Below, piece by piece: positions 51,390 to 64,000 of a stretch of DNA of 64,000 nt. This DNA comes from Acanthornis magna (taxonomy: Eukaryota; Chordata; Aves; Passeriformes; Acanthizidae), in NCBI GenBank assembly GCA_036785705.1, contig JAWUZG010000084.1, positions 10,305,501 to 10,369,500 on the forward strand. Reading direction: 5' to 3'. Within the stretch, counting starts at the first letter, position 1, and the number at the start of each line of letters is the position of its first letter. A program made the position numbers and the translations under genes. Below the pieces are notes generated by a model. It saw only the letters and a list, made by a program, of their open reading frames with translations, was not told the DNA's origin and did no database searches.

Positions 51390-54300
51390 TTAGTCTCTTA
51401 GAGTATCCTTGTAGACAATTGGAGAGGTATGGAATAACAGTCAGGTGAAAAACTGGCTGAGCCAGGGCTTGAGGGATAGGAGTCAACAATTTTAAATTTA
51501 TCTGGTGACTAATTAGCAATGTCCCTCTGGGTCAGATGCTGTTTAACGTTGGTATCAATGACCTACATGACAGGACAGATTATACCCTCATTTCACAATT
51601 GAAACCACATTGGGGCTGCTGTTCAGAGGGATATCAACCTGAATTATTCCATGGATTTAGGGGGAATATTTACAGTTAGTCTTTGACAATGACTTCATAT
51701 ATATCCTGATTTTCCAAAAGGCGAGGCAAAGAGAAAGGAAGAACTATGTGAAACCAGTGTGGTAAACCCACTGGGTAGTAGGTACTGAAAAGTGGCTACA
51801 ATTGAAATTTTATGGCCAGAATCTTTAGGAAGAGCCTGTGCAGTGGATTCTAGTTAGAGGAGGAAGAAAATCCGTATGTACCATCTGCAGGAAGTGAATT
51901 GGGTTGGTGTGGAAACATTTTGTTACAGGCAGAATGCAGGGAGCTTTGTACGAAATGCTGCCTGCTTCATTGGCCCCTTCTTTTGTAGTACCTTCCATGT
52001 CTTTTCCTCTGACCAACTTTCTTAGATCTGTATGCAGAATATAAATCCAGATAGCTTTACTGAAGTGAACAGAGCCACGCCACATTTGTTTTGGTTAAAT
52101 ATGAAATTAAAACTAGAGGATTGTTTTCATGCAATAAACTTGGTAGGAGCATAAGGGAGAAATGCAACTCAAAATAGTATTTGGGAAATATATATAGCAA
52201 AATGAGCAAACAATATGCAGTGAGTCATGTCCAGCGGTTGTTGCAGTAAAAGAAAGAGTATCTTCTCTGGGGAAACTAGCTAGGAATAGCTTTTGCTTGT
52301 CTGAAGGTGGAGCTACCCTCTGAGTACAGTGTTTTGGCAGGGGCCAGCAGATTCCTTTGTGGGTGCAGAGCACTCTCTGGGCAGAGGTTATTGCCAGACT
52401 GGACTGCAGACAGTCATGCACTGGGAGACCCTGTCCAGGCTAGCAGAGAAGTCTTCTAGCACAACTAAGGAAAAAGTATTTAAAATCTGGTTTGTCTGGC
52501 AAGGACTGCCATTTTACACGTGGCCAAGGGCTATACTGGAGTATGTCCCAGGGACATGAGAAATGCCACTGTCCTGGGGGAATCTGTTACAACAGTTATC
52601 CTCTTACCTGCCTGCTATGCAGACTTATAAGCTGGTGGCACAGCTGCCCTGAAACAAAACTAACTGTACGAAGGTAGAAGGCAGCAGCACAGGGCAGCTT
52701 TGCTTTTATAAGCTTTGAAACCATGAAGCCAGATAGAATTGGCCAGGCTTGGTGGCAGCGGTTTGGCCATCTCTATTAAATACAAAACTCAACACACAGC
52801 AGAGAGAAGGGGCTCTGATGACACTATTTCAGCTTTGTTCTCATGGTAACCATTATGTCATCAGGATACCATGGTTACTATAATACTACTTATATTTCAA
52901 ATGTTAAAAAAGGCAGAAGGAAGAAAAAAAAACTTTTCCCAAAGTTGAGAAAGGGATGTGTTTATTCAGAATCGAGTAGTCACAAGGAAGAATTAACCAG
53001 CAGTTATTAATACTTCCTGGAAAAGCCATTTTGAAATCATGCAGAATTATTTTAATTAGTAATTACTATTTCTTGCTGTTTTTGTTGCTGTCCCTGTCAC
53101 CATATGGTGTATGTCCTGGGGTTTCCCCTCTCAGCTTTGTCACCCGCAGCTATTTTGGTAAATGCACGCTGCAGAAGGTTAACATGGTCAGATTCAAAAC
53201 TTTGGGAGCATAATTTCTCCTTGAGTTATAAACCTCAATTTGCACACAAGTCAGAATTTAAAAAATCCAGAAGTGTAAGATTGGGACTATTATTGGGAGG
53301 TTATCTCCTTTCAGAGGTTCAAGCAAAGCAAAAGAAGTCTTGGCTTGGATGCTTTCAAGATGCTGAAGCATATGGCTCAGAGGAAATCAGAATGGCAGCT
53401 AGCTATTCCTTGTTTGAGGACAAAAACTATACTGATGGCAGGATGTTTTCAGGGGATCAGGCCTGCAGACCTCTATAGCTACAGCATGAGAGACCTTTGC
53501 TGCAGGAGAGAACAAGAGCCCTGATACTGTGAGAATGTATGATTTTGAAAATGGTCTGATAATGAGAAGTGAAAGAGCTATAGATCATTGTATGTGCGAA
53601 TCTAAAAAGGAACTGAAATAAATAGATAATGCACATACTTCCAAAAGCACCTGGTTTTTGTGGGACCTTTGGTATTTGTGGCTGCTCAACTTAAGACTGC
53701 TTACAGAAATCACTGGTTGTTCTATGCATTGTCGGTGTCAGGTCCTGGGAGGTAGTTAAAGACAGAATCCACAAATGCAGTGCATTAAAAATTTCAAATC
53801 ACTTTTTGGCACTTTTGAGAGTTCAGGATTTCTCAGCTGGGCAAGCCTGATTTTGAAATAGTTGTTTGAAAATATTAACGGAATATTAGGTATTAAAATT
53901 TGATGTGGAAATTTTCAAATCAAAATAATTTTAACATATGTAGTTGCCTGATTTTATCCCCCAAGTTGTTCTTCCTCTTTCCCCTGATACTTTTTATCAC
54001 TACTTAAAATACCTTTTTCTAAATTGGAAAGTAAATTTCTGAGGCCAGGATTGTAGTTTTCTATACCCACTGAACAGGGCTCAGTCATAACAAAGCAGGT
54101 GAGACTCTTACAAAAGCATGAAACTATAGGAGCTGGATTTTAGGTGCAATCTAAATTGAGAAGTATAGTATCTCACATACGTATTTTTATATATGTATAT
54201 ACTCACAGGCATGAAGATTTGTTGTATTAGCCAATAAGAAAAAGGACTAATGGCTGCCGTGTAAACCTAAATGTGAAGAAACCAAAGAGGTTTGCACAGT

Positions 54301-56713
54301 CAACTCTAAAATGTTGCCTTTTAATACACGTCAAGCTTCCTGAAGCATTAAAGTACCGCAGTTTTCCCTAGATTGATTTAATCTCTGTGGGATCCCTCCT
54401 GTCCACATCTAGTATTCAAAACATTGTCTCTGCATGCATTTTCCCTTCTTGCTGTTGCATATTTTACATACAAATAGTCAAATCACAAAAGTTTTGGCAA
54501 AACCAACAGCAACCACCAGCCAGTCCTTCCTATATATAAAAATCCATAGTCCAGCTTCAGTGATTTCAGGGGGGCAAAAGCACAAATCTGAAAGGAAAGG
54601 CTGATGCTGTAGAGAATATTCCTCTTGACTATAAAAATTTCCATGCCAGCAATCAGCTAGTGGTGTTTCTAGCAAATTCCCTCTCTCTAGATAAAACAAT
54701 CAGCTGCCCTTTCTTAATGTTCACTGTAGCCTAGCTCATTTTGTACATCTGTTGTAGTCTTGCAAATATTAGTAAACAAGCCTTTCACAGCATGCCTTGC
54801 TGCTAAGCAGCACTGACAGACACTTGAGATAGCTGGAGATAGCTGGGTATGGCTAAAGATTTTTACCTTCTTGTCTGTCTGATTTAATAGTCCTCTTGAT
54901 CCAGAATCGAGAACATTTATGTCCAAAATCATCCTTAGAAACAAAAACACAAACAAGTACATTTGATCCAAGAGAACAAAAAAAAAAAATGTTTCATAGA
55001 AAGTATCTTCTGATTTGAAATAGTCCTACTGAGGTCAGAAATATTTGAAAATAGGGGGGCAATTCAGGTAATTCATTCCAAAAGTATTAATTTCTCTGAT
55101 ACTACCTAAGATTTCCATGTGTCTGTGATAATATCCTTTGCTACTGGAGTTCATTCATTGCCAGTATATAGCAGCAATTATGGTTGTACATAGACATGTA
55201 AAGGATATATATGACTAATGGTGACCTTGAGGGATGGCAGGCCAAAATACTGAACCAGGGAAATCAACTGTTTAGGGCCTTCTAATCAATACCATGGGCA
55301 GAGATTATTTCAGTATTGTATTTCTATGAGACCACCACCGTAGAGAATAACTCCTTTGGTTTTAATGGTATCTTTATGTCTTTAAAAATGCCTTTAGTGT
55401 ATTGGTAAAAGACAAGATTTGTCTCTGGTTTAATTAGGTTTCAGGGCATATAATCAGCTAAGAATATTAATTTATATGTCATGGCAGGTAACATAAAGAC
55501 AAGATATATATTCCTTTGCTGAAAATAACTTAAGAAATCAAGGACCTGCATATTGTGTGTAGTCATCAGAAGTTGGCATATGCTCTGCAAGACTGCTTTG
55601 TCTGGCACCTGAAGCTGTTGTCAGGCTTTTTCTTTGAATTCTTCTAGTTGGTATTCATTCCCAGTCTTGTTGTCACTGAGCTCTACTGAACTGCCAGCAG
55701 CAGCGCCCTTTCTTTCTGCCTGTTGTGACAAAGCCAGTTCACCAGGCAGTGCTCAAAAGTTACTCCAAGCTGTGACATGTGGGGGCTTAAGAATCAAGTT
55801 TCCCCCATTTGAAAAGTATTAATAATCAAGAATGACAATGAAAAAAGCTGAATAATAGCCTATGTCAGGTGAAAGTTTTCTAGTGTAACTTAGACAATTT
55901 TCTACTCCTTTTGCAGAAGATCCCAGCAATTATTTTCCTAGAATGCCATTTACAGAATATGTGCATAAACCCTTTATTAATGTCATCAGTCTTCTTAATG
56001 CATACATGTATCTTTAATTCTTAGCCTGTTTTTTGTTCTTATACAAACTTTCTGCACAAATAACCATAACATCGTCTGACTTGCTTGCAGTTGGAAAAAA
56101 ATAATATGGAGAGTATAAATATACATTTTGATTAATACTTGATTTTAGCCTCCTTTACTAAAACTAGCCAGTTGGGAGTAGCTGTCTTTGCAGAGCCTTA
56201 TAGCTATTGTTTAACAGTCCTGTCTGCCATGCAATTTATTACCTCTCTACTCTGTAAAGTTTATATACTGCAAGAAACATAGAATTTTAACTTTTTGTAA
56301 TAACCTCATGAGAAAGAAATAAGCCATTCCCATTATCCAGTGTCTGGGAAAGCACACCAGTTGGTGCGTGTGACACTCACAGTGGGAGTAGCCGACATGG
56401 GATCCATATGGCACTTGAGCATGGAATTCAGCAAGAGAAACTGAAAGGTCATCCAAACTTCAGCTGGGGAGAGAGCTTCATCTTAAGATTAAAATTACTT
56501 ACCTGTGGCCAACTGTTGTAGCACTATATATAGTGATAAAACATCTATATCCCTACCCTGCATCTTTATCCCTACTCTGTTGCTTCACCTTCTTAAAATG
56601 AAGCAGGGGCGGACTGTCACAGGCCTGAGTAGGAGGAGGCAAGAAGTAAATGGGTATTATTAAAGAAAGCAAGTGCACTTGTTCCAAGCTATATAGCTCT
56701 GAGAATTATTGGT
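51390..56713. other. Apparently intergenic, AT-rich, no supported gene
   Basis: A 124-codon plus-strand frame at 53,104-53,478 and shorter frames occur, but none has paired splice sites or a recognisable product. A small inverted repeat of GTAACCAT lies at 52,846-52,878. A-rich runs occur near 52,925 and 54,980. I see nothing else to annotate. Confidence 0.5.
52846..52878. repeat. Inverted repeat GTAACCAT / ATGGTTAC
   Basis: Two perfect 8-bp arms are separated by 17 bp. Each arm carries GTAACC or GGTTAC, which resembles half of an RFX-type X-box. The spacing is larger than in a canonical X-box (0-3 bp), so functional binding is doubtful. It may be a chance small palindrome. Confidence 0.5.
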
Positions 56714-57268
56714 TGTGCTGGTTTTGGCTGGGCTAGAGTTAGTTTTCTTCACAGTTATTGGTATGGAGCTACATTTTGGATTTGTGCTAGAAACAGTGTT
56801 GGTAATACAGGGACATTTTGATCACTGCTGTGCAGGGCTTGCACAGAGCCAAGGTCTTTTCTCCCTCTCAACCCACCCCATCAGTGAGGAGGCCGGGAGT
56901 GCATGAGAAGTTGGGAGGGGACACAGCCAGGACAGCTGACCCCAGCTGACCAGAGGGACATTCCTCACCATATGGCATCAGGCTCAGCTACAAAGCTTGG
57001 GGAAGAAGAAGGAAGGGGGGGATGTTTGGAGTGATGGCGTTTGCCTTCCGCAGTCACTGTCATGTGTGATGGAACCCGGCTGTCGTGGGCATGGCTGAAC
57101 ACCTGCCTGCCCTTGGGAAGGGGGGAATAATTCCTTGTTTTGCTTTGCTTGAGTTACATGACTTTTGCTTTACCTCTAAAACTGTCTTTACCTCAACCCA
57201 TGAGGGTTCCCACTTTTACTCTTCTTATTCTCTCCCCCAACCTGCTGTGGGAGGAGTGAGAGAGTTAC
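56714..57268 (+). mobile_element. Solo LTR (3'-truncated) of a second avian endogenous retrovirus family
   Basis: It begins TGTGCTGGTTTTGGCTGGGC and continues through the landmarks of a bird LTR family that I recognise: GGATTTGTGCTAGAAACAGT, GGGAGGGGACACAGCCAGGA, GGACAGCTGACCCCAGCTGA, a purine-rich GGAAGAAGAAGGAAGGGGGG block near 57,000-57,020, and CCTTGTTTTGCTTTGCTTG. The TATA-like box before the purine block is degraded (ACAAAG). Sequence similarity fades after the GGGAGGAGTGAGAGAG stretch, so the last tens of bases are missing or eroded. No internal retroviral genes are present. It is a different family from the LTR at 15.6-16.65 kb. Confidence 0.82.
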
Positions 57269-60200
57269 ATTTAATCTTTTCATCTATTTCCTATATGAAA
57301 TAACATCATCAGAACAAAATAGACAATAGACAAGCTTGGAACTGTGAGTACTGGTCATCAGGGCCTATTGCAAAATGCTACTTTGTCAGGGAAATGGAGC
57401 TTGGTTAATTGGAAGAGGGCTGTTGAGAATGGTTTTGGTTTTACCTGGCTTGTTAATGCCCACCTAATAGCTTGGTCCCATAGGAAAAGAGGGAGGGATT
57501 TATTTCAGCACTGTACCTCTTAACTCTTACTAGTTGAAAGAAATCCACCTCTGGCTGCAGTTGTCACAGGGATAAGCTTCACACTCTGGGGGTGTAGCTT
57601 GACTTTCCTGTAGTGCCACCCCACTCCTGTGAAGATTTAGATAAATGACGAAGTGTGCTTACTGAATCACTGTGTTCTCTGACTCCACCAGAGAGGGCCC
57701 CAAGCGCTGGGACTTCACTGAGGGTGGAGTGGATGGGATATAAGGAAAGAAAAAGCCCTCACAGCCTGAGGACTCTGTCTCATTTGTGGTCTAGAGGGTC
57801 GAGATAGGACATTTTGTGATGAGACTGCCATACTATTTTGTGTATTAGCGTCATGGGAGATTCAAATTTTTCAGCAATATATCAGCAAAATAATAGGTCA
57901 GAATACTAGCTGAAGTAATAGGAAAATTCCTTCTAAACTGAAATGATAGGTCAAAACTATTAAGTACTGAAGTTTCTTTCTTGAATTCTTCTGAGCTTAC
58001 TTTCCTTTGAACTTCTGTAATTTATTTAAATGGTATGGCTGTGGACAAAGCTGCCGTACCGCCTCTTTAACCTCTTGCTCCAGGCCCAACTTCAAAGGGC
58101 CTATTCTGAGCTCATACCTGCGTATATTTGAGTTAGTATATACAACAAACATGCTCAAAGGTCCCACTTGTCCATGGCATAAGCCAGGACAATTCTTTTT
58201 GAAGCTGATGCAAGTTATGTCTACTTATATCCAGAATGGACTAAATCATAAAAGGCCTCAAATTTTATTTTTCTCTTTCCATGTTCTTCATGTGACTGGC
58301 CTTGAGCTGTTTGAATGCAAATAGCTATTGAAACAGTTCAACACCTAAGGAACAAAAGAGTGTAGAATAAGTTCCTGTTTATTTGCCGAAGTATCAACTG
58401 AAAGATCCCTTCCAGTTTCCATTGCAATGTGATGGTTAGAGACTCCCCTAAAGCAGCACTGAGGCATGACTAGACCCATATTTCAAAGTCAGTTCTATCT
58501 GAGATCTGTTTTGCTTGTTAAATTTACAGTATTTTAATCCCTTCATTTAAATGTCAATTCTGTGGACATTAACTCTTTTACAACATGGAAGCCCTGTCTG
58601 TATTTATTGATGCAATGTCCCTGAGAGCAGGAGGGAAACAAAAGGGTGACCTTCAATTTCAATTTAATGCCACCCAGGACTCAAGCGACCTGGTATCTCT
58701 TGTTGGTTCAGAGCAGTGACACACATAATACATTGCATACACACACAGAAGTTACTCTTGCTTGTGTTATTACTCACTTCCTATTTCCAGCTTAAGAATG
58801 TGTTAGTAAAGAGTGTTACACAAACTGTTGATACTGTTTTAACAAGAAATGTAGTACAATGCATTGTAGGAGTAAAGAGTGATACCATTTTCCTCTGTGG
58901 GTTGGAGAAAGTATTTTTTAAAGTGTTTGGATTACACAGACTATATAAGATTAGTCTAGTTGTTGCTAATTGCAGGTGTTCTAACGCCCACCTTCTGCTG
59001 TTATATGGTTTTATCATGGCTGGCATCATTATTTAATCATTACAGTGGTGGACAAAGAGTCGGAATTCCTGGCTCCTGAGAGTAATTTGGGTGATTTACT
59101 AGGTTTTTCTGTCCTTGGATCAGTCAGAGCTCGGTCTCTTTATGCCTCCATCTCTCCATCTAAAAGCAAAAGTAATCTGGAGGTTCATATATTTATGCCT
59201 AGGATTCTTTCCCACTCTCTGCAGTAAAGGAGAAAATAAATGTAAACATTTTGTCCCATGTGAAAGTCTGGTATGTGAAAATTTTTGCTTATCAGGAATT
59301 GGGACAAACATGGTAATATTGATATGCTTTCCTTTCTGTGGGTTGAAAAGTTACAGTAAGTGCTGATTAGGAAATGGAGGCCTCAGATATTTCTGTAGTC
59401 CCAAAGTGAATTGGCTGTATTATATTTCCTGAACTTTTGATTTTTTATTTGAATTCAGTTTGACTTATCTCTGTTTTTGAGTTGTCTCTCTGTCACCCGA
59501 ATAATTCCTGATTGTCATGCCAACCCACTGGGTCTCCCTAAATTGCCTAGGGCCAGGTGAGTCCCAGGGCATACTGTTGGTTGCCCTACCTTGTGCCCAT
59601 TCAGAATTAACAGGAGAAATCAGCTGGGACTGAAGGCAAAAACACAAGGCAGTGGCACTGAAATTCAGAAGCACAAATTAACATTGATGTGACTTGGAAT
59701 TATTCCAGTTTGGCTTGACAACATGAAGTTCATTGGTGAGAAGGAGCAAAGGGCAGAGCTCTTGACATCAGGACATTGAAGGAATCCCTTCATCTACCAC
59801 ATTCATGACAGTGGTGTCAGGGTGAAATCCAATAGAACATGTGGCAGGACAAATGTGAGAATGCAAGATACATAAGAACAGTGCTAATATATGAGTTTGG
59901 AAACCTGGGTGCGGTGAAATGGTTATTTCTTGTGAGGAAAAGAAGAGTTAACATGGAATTTCAGAATCTTGTGATTCTGTCACAAGCATAAGTGGTTCAT
60001 GATGCCTGAAGATAGACTGTATTTTTATCTGAAAAATGCCTTTCAAAACCTAAGTCAGTGACTTTAGCAAACTGTCCCCATCCCAAGGGGTATTTGGTCA
60101 TCAGTTTAGAGATGTTTAAATAGTTACAATAAGAGTAAATTCAGTGAACCTTCATGCTGTCCAAATATTTTCGAACATGTAAAACGTGGAGATTTTTCAA

Positions 60201-63200
60201 AAACCTTGCTTAGAGTTAGTTACCAGAACTACAGAAACCAGCCTAGATCTTCTAGAAAACTAACATCTAAGAAAAATATGAACTAGGACATGACTTTTGA
60301 AGAAAATAATTGCCTATTTTCTTGCAGTACAAGGTTAGTTTTTGGCTGCCAACTCAACTTCTTTGAAGGAAGGCAAAGAATTGCTGCTGGAGTGGCTGGG
60401 ATTTCACTGGGATATATTTGAAAATTGGTTCTCAATTCCTACCTCCTGAGGTCTGAGGAGGGCTGTAATTCTGTCCCCTGAGGCATTCTGAACTCTCAGC
60501 TGCCCCTGGTTTGTTCTGCCTACCTCTAAATGTCACTTCTTGCTCTGAAAGCCACTTAAAGTAGTTCAAGAATACTCTCTCAAGGCAGCTGTCACCTCCT
60601 GGGAGAAAACAACAACTTCCAGTGAATGGTACTGAATGATTAGAAAAGACTCAGAAGAAGAGGGAGGGAGGAAAGGCATTTGTCAATAGTTTTTTGTCCG
60701 TTCAGTTTTTGGGTTTTTTTGTTGTTTTTCCCCAGTGACATGAAAGTGTGTGGTTGCATCCTGTGTTTGAATGCTGTTGTACTGGATCAGAGAAGACACT
60801 GTGAACTTGCTGTATTTTATCCCTGGTACCTTTAGGAGCATGAGCAAGAATGAGTCAGTGGGGGATTTTTATATGGAGTTATTGATACTTGTGACCAATG
60901 ATGAGCAAATTAGTTGAGCTTTCCAGGTCAGAATTTTTGAGATGCTCTTCAGTCATCAAGAAAAATTAATGTCAATTTATTTTTTAAATTTGCATAGATA
61001 AATCGTATTCTGGATGTTCTTGGGATCTGCTCTGTTATGGTCAGGCTGCTTAACCTGGGTACTTCTACCACATACTTTGCAGAATTCCCCAATCTGTTGT
61101 GATAGGAGGAACTGGAAAATTCTAGGGTTTTTGGAAACATGGCTGCTTCTTAATACATGGGGTTTTTTTAACCCCAGAGGCATGGATATTCTCTCTTTCA
61201 TATTACTCTCAGTTTTGATGTAGGCTCTAAGCAAAGGTTGCTGCTGTGTGTGTCTACTGGTTTTGTCTTTCTGTTATACTGAAAAGATTTATTTTAAATA
61301 ATCATCAGAGGTGCCTAGAGCACAGGATGGGCACCTTTCCCATCTGGTTTTATAAGCATAAATAAATATTTACAGAAAAGACAGCTGTGGCAGTTCCCCC
61401 TCTTCTCTGATAGATCTCTCTTCAAAGCTGTGGATCAAAAGAGCAGTGCAAATATTCAGCAGCAGGGACCATGACTCTTGAGTACTGGCACAGAAGAGTC
61501 ACATGAGAACTTCTAAGCCTGCATAAGTAACCTTCCAAAATGCAGGTTGAAAAAATAATAAACACACTTATCTTGCCAGCAGGGAAAGAAAGGGCCTCCT
61601 GTCACTCAGAGCAACTCTTGGAGGCATTGCAGTCATGTATGGAAGCTGAAAAGGAGGCCTGTGTGAGGCCCTCTACCTTCAGAAATGTGACAGAAATTCA
61701 AGTCTGCTTTCACTGACACACTAGAAATGGCACTGCAGAGACTCAAGGGATCTAAATTAAAATTCCATCTCTGACACAGACCTTTGGATTGTATGAGCAA
61801 ATTTCATGTCCCTCAGTTCCTTCTGGTAAGAAAAAAGGGTGATAATATATTTTCTCTCTGTCGTGTATCAGAGCACCAGACTGAGGCCGTTTCTCACTAA
61901 ATAGAAGTATTGGAACCCAAGCCCTCTTGGGGCAGCTAAGCAATAAATACAGAATTAAAAATAGGAGTAAGTAGGTAAATAAATTATTTCTAACATCTTG
62001 AAATTGATGTGAGATGTGCTGTTATTGCTTTTACATGCTAAATAAGTAAAATTTTTCTTTTCATGAAGACAGGTGAGCTTTTATTGAACCGTATAAAACT
62101 TAGCTGGGAGAAATGCAAGTAAATAGACTTTGACTCTAGACAACTATTTTCTTCATATAAAACCAATGACGCAAGAGAGAATTTTGTAACTATGTATGCT
62201 CACAAAACAGCTCATCCACTATCCTACCTTTAAGCCTAGTGGCAGATCAGTAAGGGGAATTATCACAAACTCCTAAACTTTACTCTTATGCTCTAAGTGT
62301 TGTTGGTTTTGTTTTCCAATCTCATTTCAGCCTGTCTTTGGATGTCAAAGACTGATGGAACAAGACATCTGCTCCTGTCCTGAAACTACATGTCTGGTTG
62401 GTAAAATTGTTTCCTTAAAGTTGGTTACTAAAACTGGTATTTTATAGTAGAGAATGTATCTCCTTCCCAATCAATGCTCATCACTGACTTGGACTAAACA
62501 AGCCAGGCTCTTTGCTGTCTGGCTGTCCATCTGTAAAGAGCATTCCATAAAAAAAGAGTAATCTGCTTATGCAGGGTTTTGTATTGACATAAATAAATGT
62601 GTGAGGCAGTACAGGACAAAAATTAAGCAGACTGGTGTTTTAAGAGTGGAATCCCACACCGAGTAATGGGCTGTTTCCTATCCTGAATGACTGAGTAAAG
62701 GGAAGGGCAAAGGAAACTGCAGTAACTCCACAGCTCCATAGATGTCACCAGCTTTTCGGTTCAGCCTTCCCCAGACATTTTGGTTTGTACCTTTCTCCCT
62801 CCAGGCATTTATTCTGTAGCCCCACAGGGACTGTTTTTTGGATGACGAAATACTGCAGAGTACAAATTAAGAGCTGCCAGCAGTGAGCTGTGCCTGGACA
62901 CGAGATACAAAATGAAAAACATAAACAGTAACACAGTACTTTTTTCAATTACATCTTAAGCAAACATACTTACTTAACAGGAGTCATAGAACAGTGTGAA
63001 CTTCTTTTTTAGATATTGAGAACTAAATCATGATGACATTTCCTGAGCTTTGTTTAAAATGATTTATGAAGGTTATTTGCAACATTTTGCCTCCTTCTGG
63101 AATTCTCACGTAAAAATCCAAACCACATAATTTCCGTTCACATAACACCCACAGCAGACATGCTCTGTTCTTTTGGAGCTGGGAACTTGGCTGCAAAATG

Positions 63201-64000
63201 GCAAGGGCAGTTCCAAAAAGGAAAAAAAAATAGTAAAGAAGGAAAAAGACCCCATTACATCCTCACAGAGAATGACTTAGGTGCCAATTTCAGATGAGGA
63301 GTCAAAGGTGTGAAGATAGGACAAGGTGGAATGGGAACAGAGAACAAGGAAGAGGATTTGCTTGTTGAAATGAGATTTTTGGAGCATAAAGCAACCTCTT
63401 TAATTAACAACTTGATCTGTGTGAGAGATTTTGAAGAAATTTCTCAAAGTGGTGAGGAGAAATACTAAAACCCATCACATTTTTTTTCAGGATTTTAATT
63501 TTTAAAACTTGTATCTTAAAATACATTTAAAAGTTCTGCTGGTAAATTATCCTCAGGAATTTGAAAATACATATTAGCTCAGCTGGTAGTGACCTGCAGC
63601 CTCCACTGTTAATAAATAATCAGCATTTTTCATACAATGCCTTTCACCTTTTGATGGAGGACCATCCCTTAATTTGATACGCAAGTGTATACTTCAGTGC
63701 AAGATCACCATCAGTGCTATGGCTGTGAATTTACATTGGTGTAATAGAAAGTAGAATTTATTCCTTAAAGAGAGGCAGTGAAAAATTAACATATACTATA
63801 ATTTCCCAAGTGGTAGATTTTCGTATTTTTTATGTTCATTCAGGATTTGAATCTCAGAGATTGAATTAATTTCAGATCTCCTACCACCTGACCCAAAACA
63901 AAAACCAAACAGCTGTGTTTGTTACTGCTTGGTAATATATTTTTCCAGGAAAACACAGCTTAATCTGGCCTCTGCTGAAATAGCTCTGCTTTACAAAGCA
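57269..64000. other. Apparently intergenic right end, no supported gene
   Basis: This AT-rich sequence has no exon that I can support on either strand. A 106-codon plus-strand frame at 58,716-59,036 is hydrophobic in parts but has no family signature or splice context. A possible relic of an ancient SINE at about 61,730-61,845 is listed separately. Otherwise I see only ordinary non-coding DNA. Confidence 0.5.
61730..61845 (+). mobile_element. Possible relic of an ancient MIR/CORE-type SINE
   Basis: The order of short blocks resembles the 3' half of MIR-like SINEs: CATCTCTGACACAGACCTTTGG, a gap, TGTCCCTCAGTTCCTTCTGG, then TAAGAAAAAAGGGTGATAATA. In MIR these correspond to the segment running from the 'CTCTGCCAC...CCTTGGGCAAG' blocks to the 'CCTCAGTTTCC...TAAAATGGGGATAATA' blocks. 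The match is imperfect, and the element continues poorly after GATAATA. Such relics do survive in bird genomes, but an alignment would be needed to be sure. Confidence 0.35.

Noticed and set aside
53104..53478. 124-codon plus-strand frame
   Set aside because: No homology that I recognise, no splice context and no codon pattern suggesting a gene; probably chance.
58716..59036. 106-codon plus-strand frame with hydrophobic stretches
   Set aside because: Hydrophobicity comes from T-rich DNA; there is no family motif or exon structure.

Overview
The window looks like vertebrate nuclear DNA, most probably from a bird. The evidence is a CR1 LINE 3' segment at 50.8-51.4 kb, an antisense CR1 3' tail at 41.4 kb, and two solo LTRs (15.6-16.7 kb and 56.7-57.3 kb) that match LTR families I know from bird genomes. 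The rest is AT-rich non-coding DNA with few repeats, plus one large CpG island. There are no prokaryotic-style genes, CRISPR arrays, rRNAs or tRNAs.

The main content is the 5' half of one spliced gene on the minus strand. It appears to start in the CpG island (46.5-48.4 kb), where a strong splice donor sits at 47,244. It runs leftwards through two long introns and continues past the left edge. Five exons have consensus splice sites and keep one common reading frame: 25144-25254, 3616-3842, 2580-2699, 853-933 and 646-729. Joined, they give about 204 residues: a hydrophilic N-terminal region of about 99 residues, then at least three hydrophobic segments. It is therefore the start of a multi-pass membrane protein. 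I could not identify the family and give no symbol.

Layout: 1-3.9 kb holds four clustered coding exons; 3.9-25.1 kb is an intron with a solo LTR and a possible extra 47-bp exon; 25.1-25.25 kb is the exon with the first in-frame ATG; 25.3-47.2 kb is intron 1, with a CR1 tail, low-complexity runs, three short tandem duplications and a weak pseudogene candidate; 46.5-48.4 kb is the CpG-island promoter; 48.4-64 kb is apparently intergenic, with a CR1 copy, a second solo LTR and possibly an ancient SINE relic.

Most open reading frames in the window look like chance, including several long ones in the GC-rich island. I found no convincing new biological system. The best leads are the unidentified membrane-protein gene with its alternative start sites, and the CpG island that faces 15 kb with no recognisable gene.
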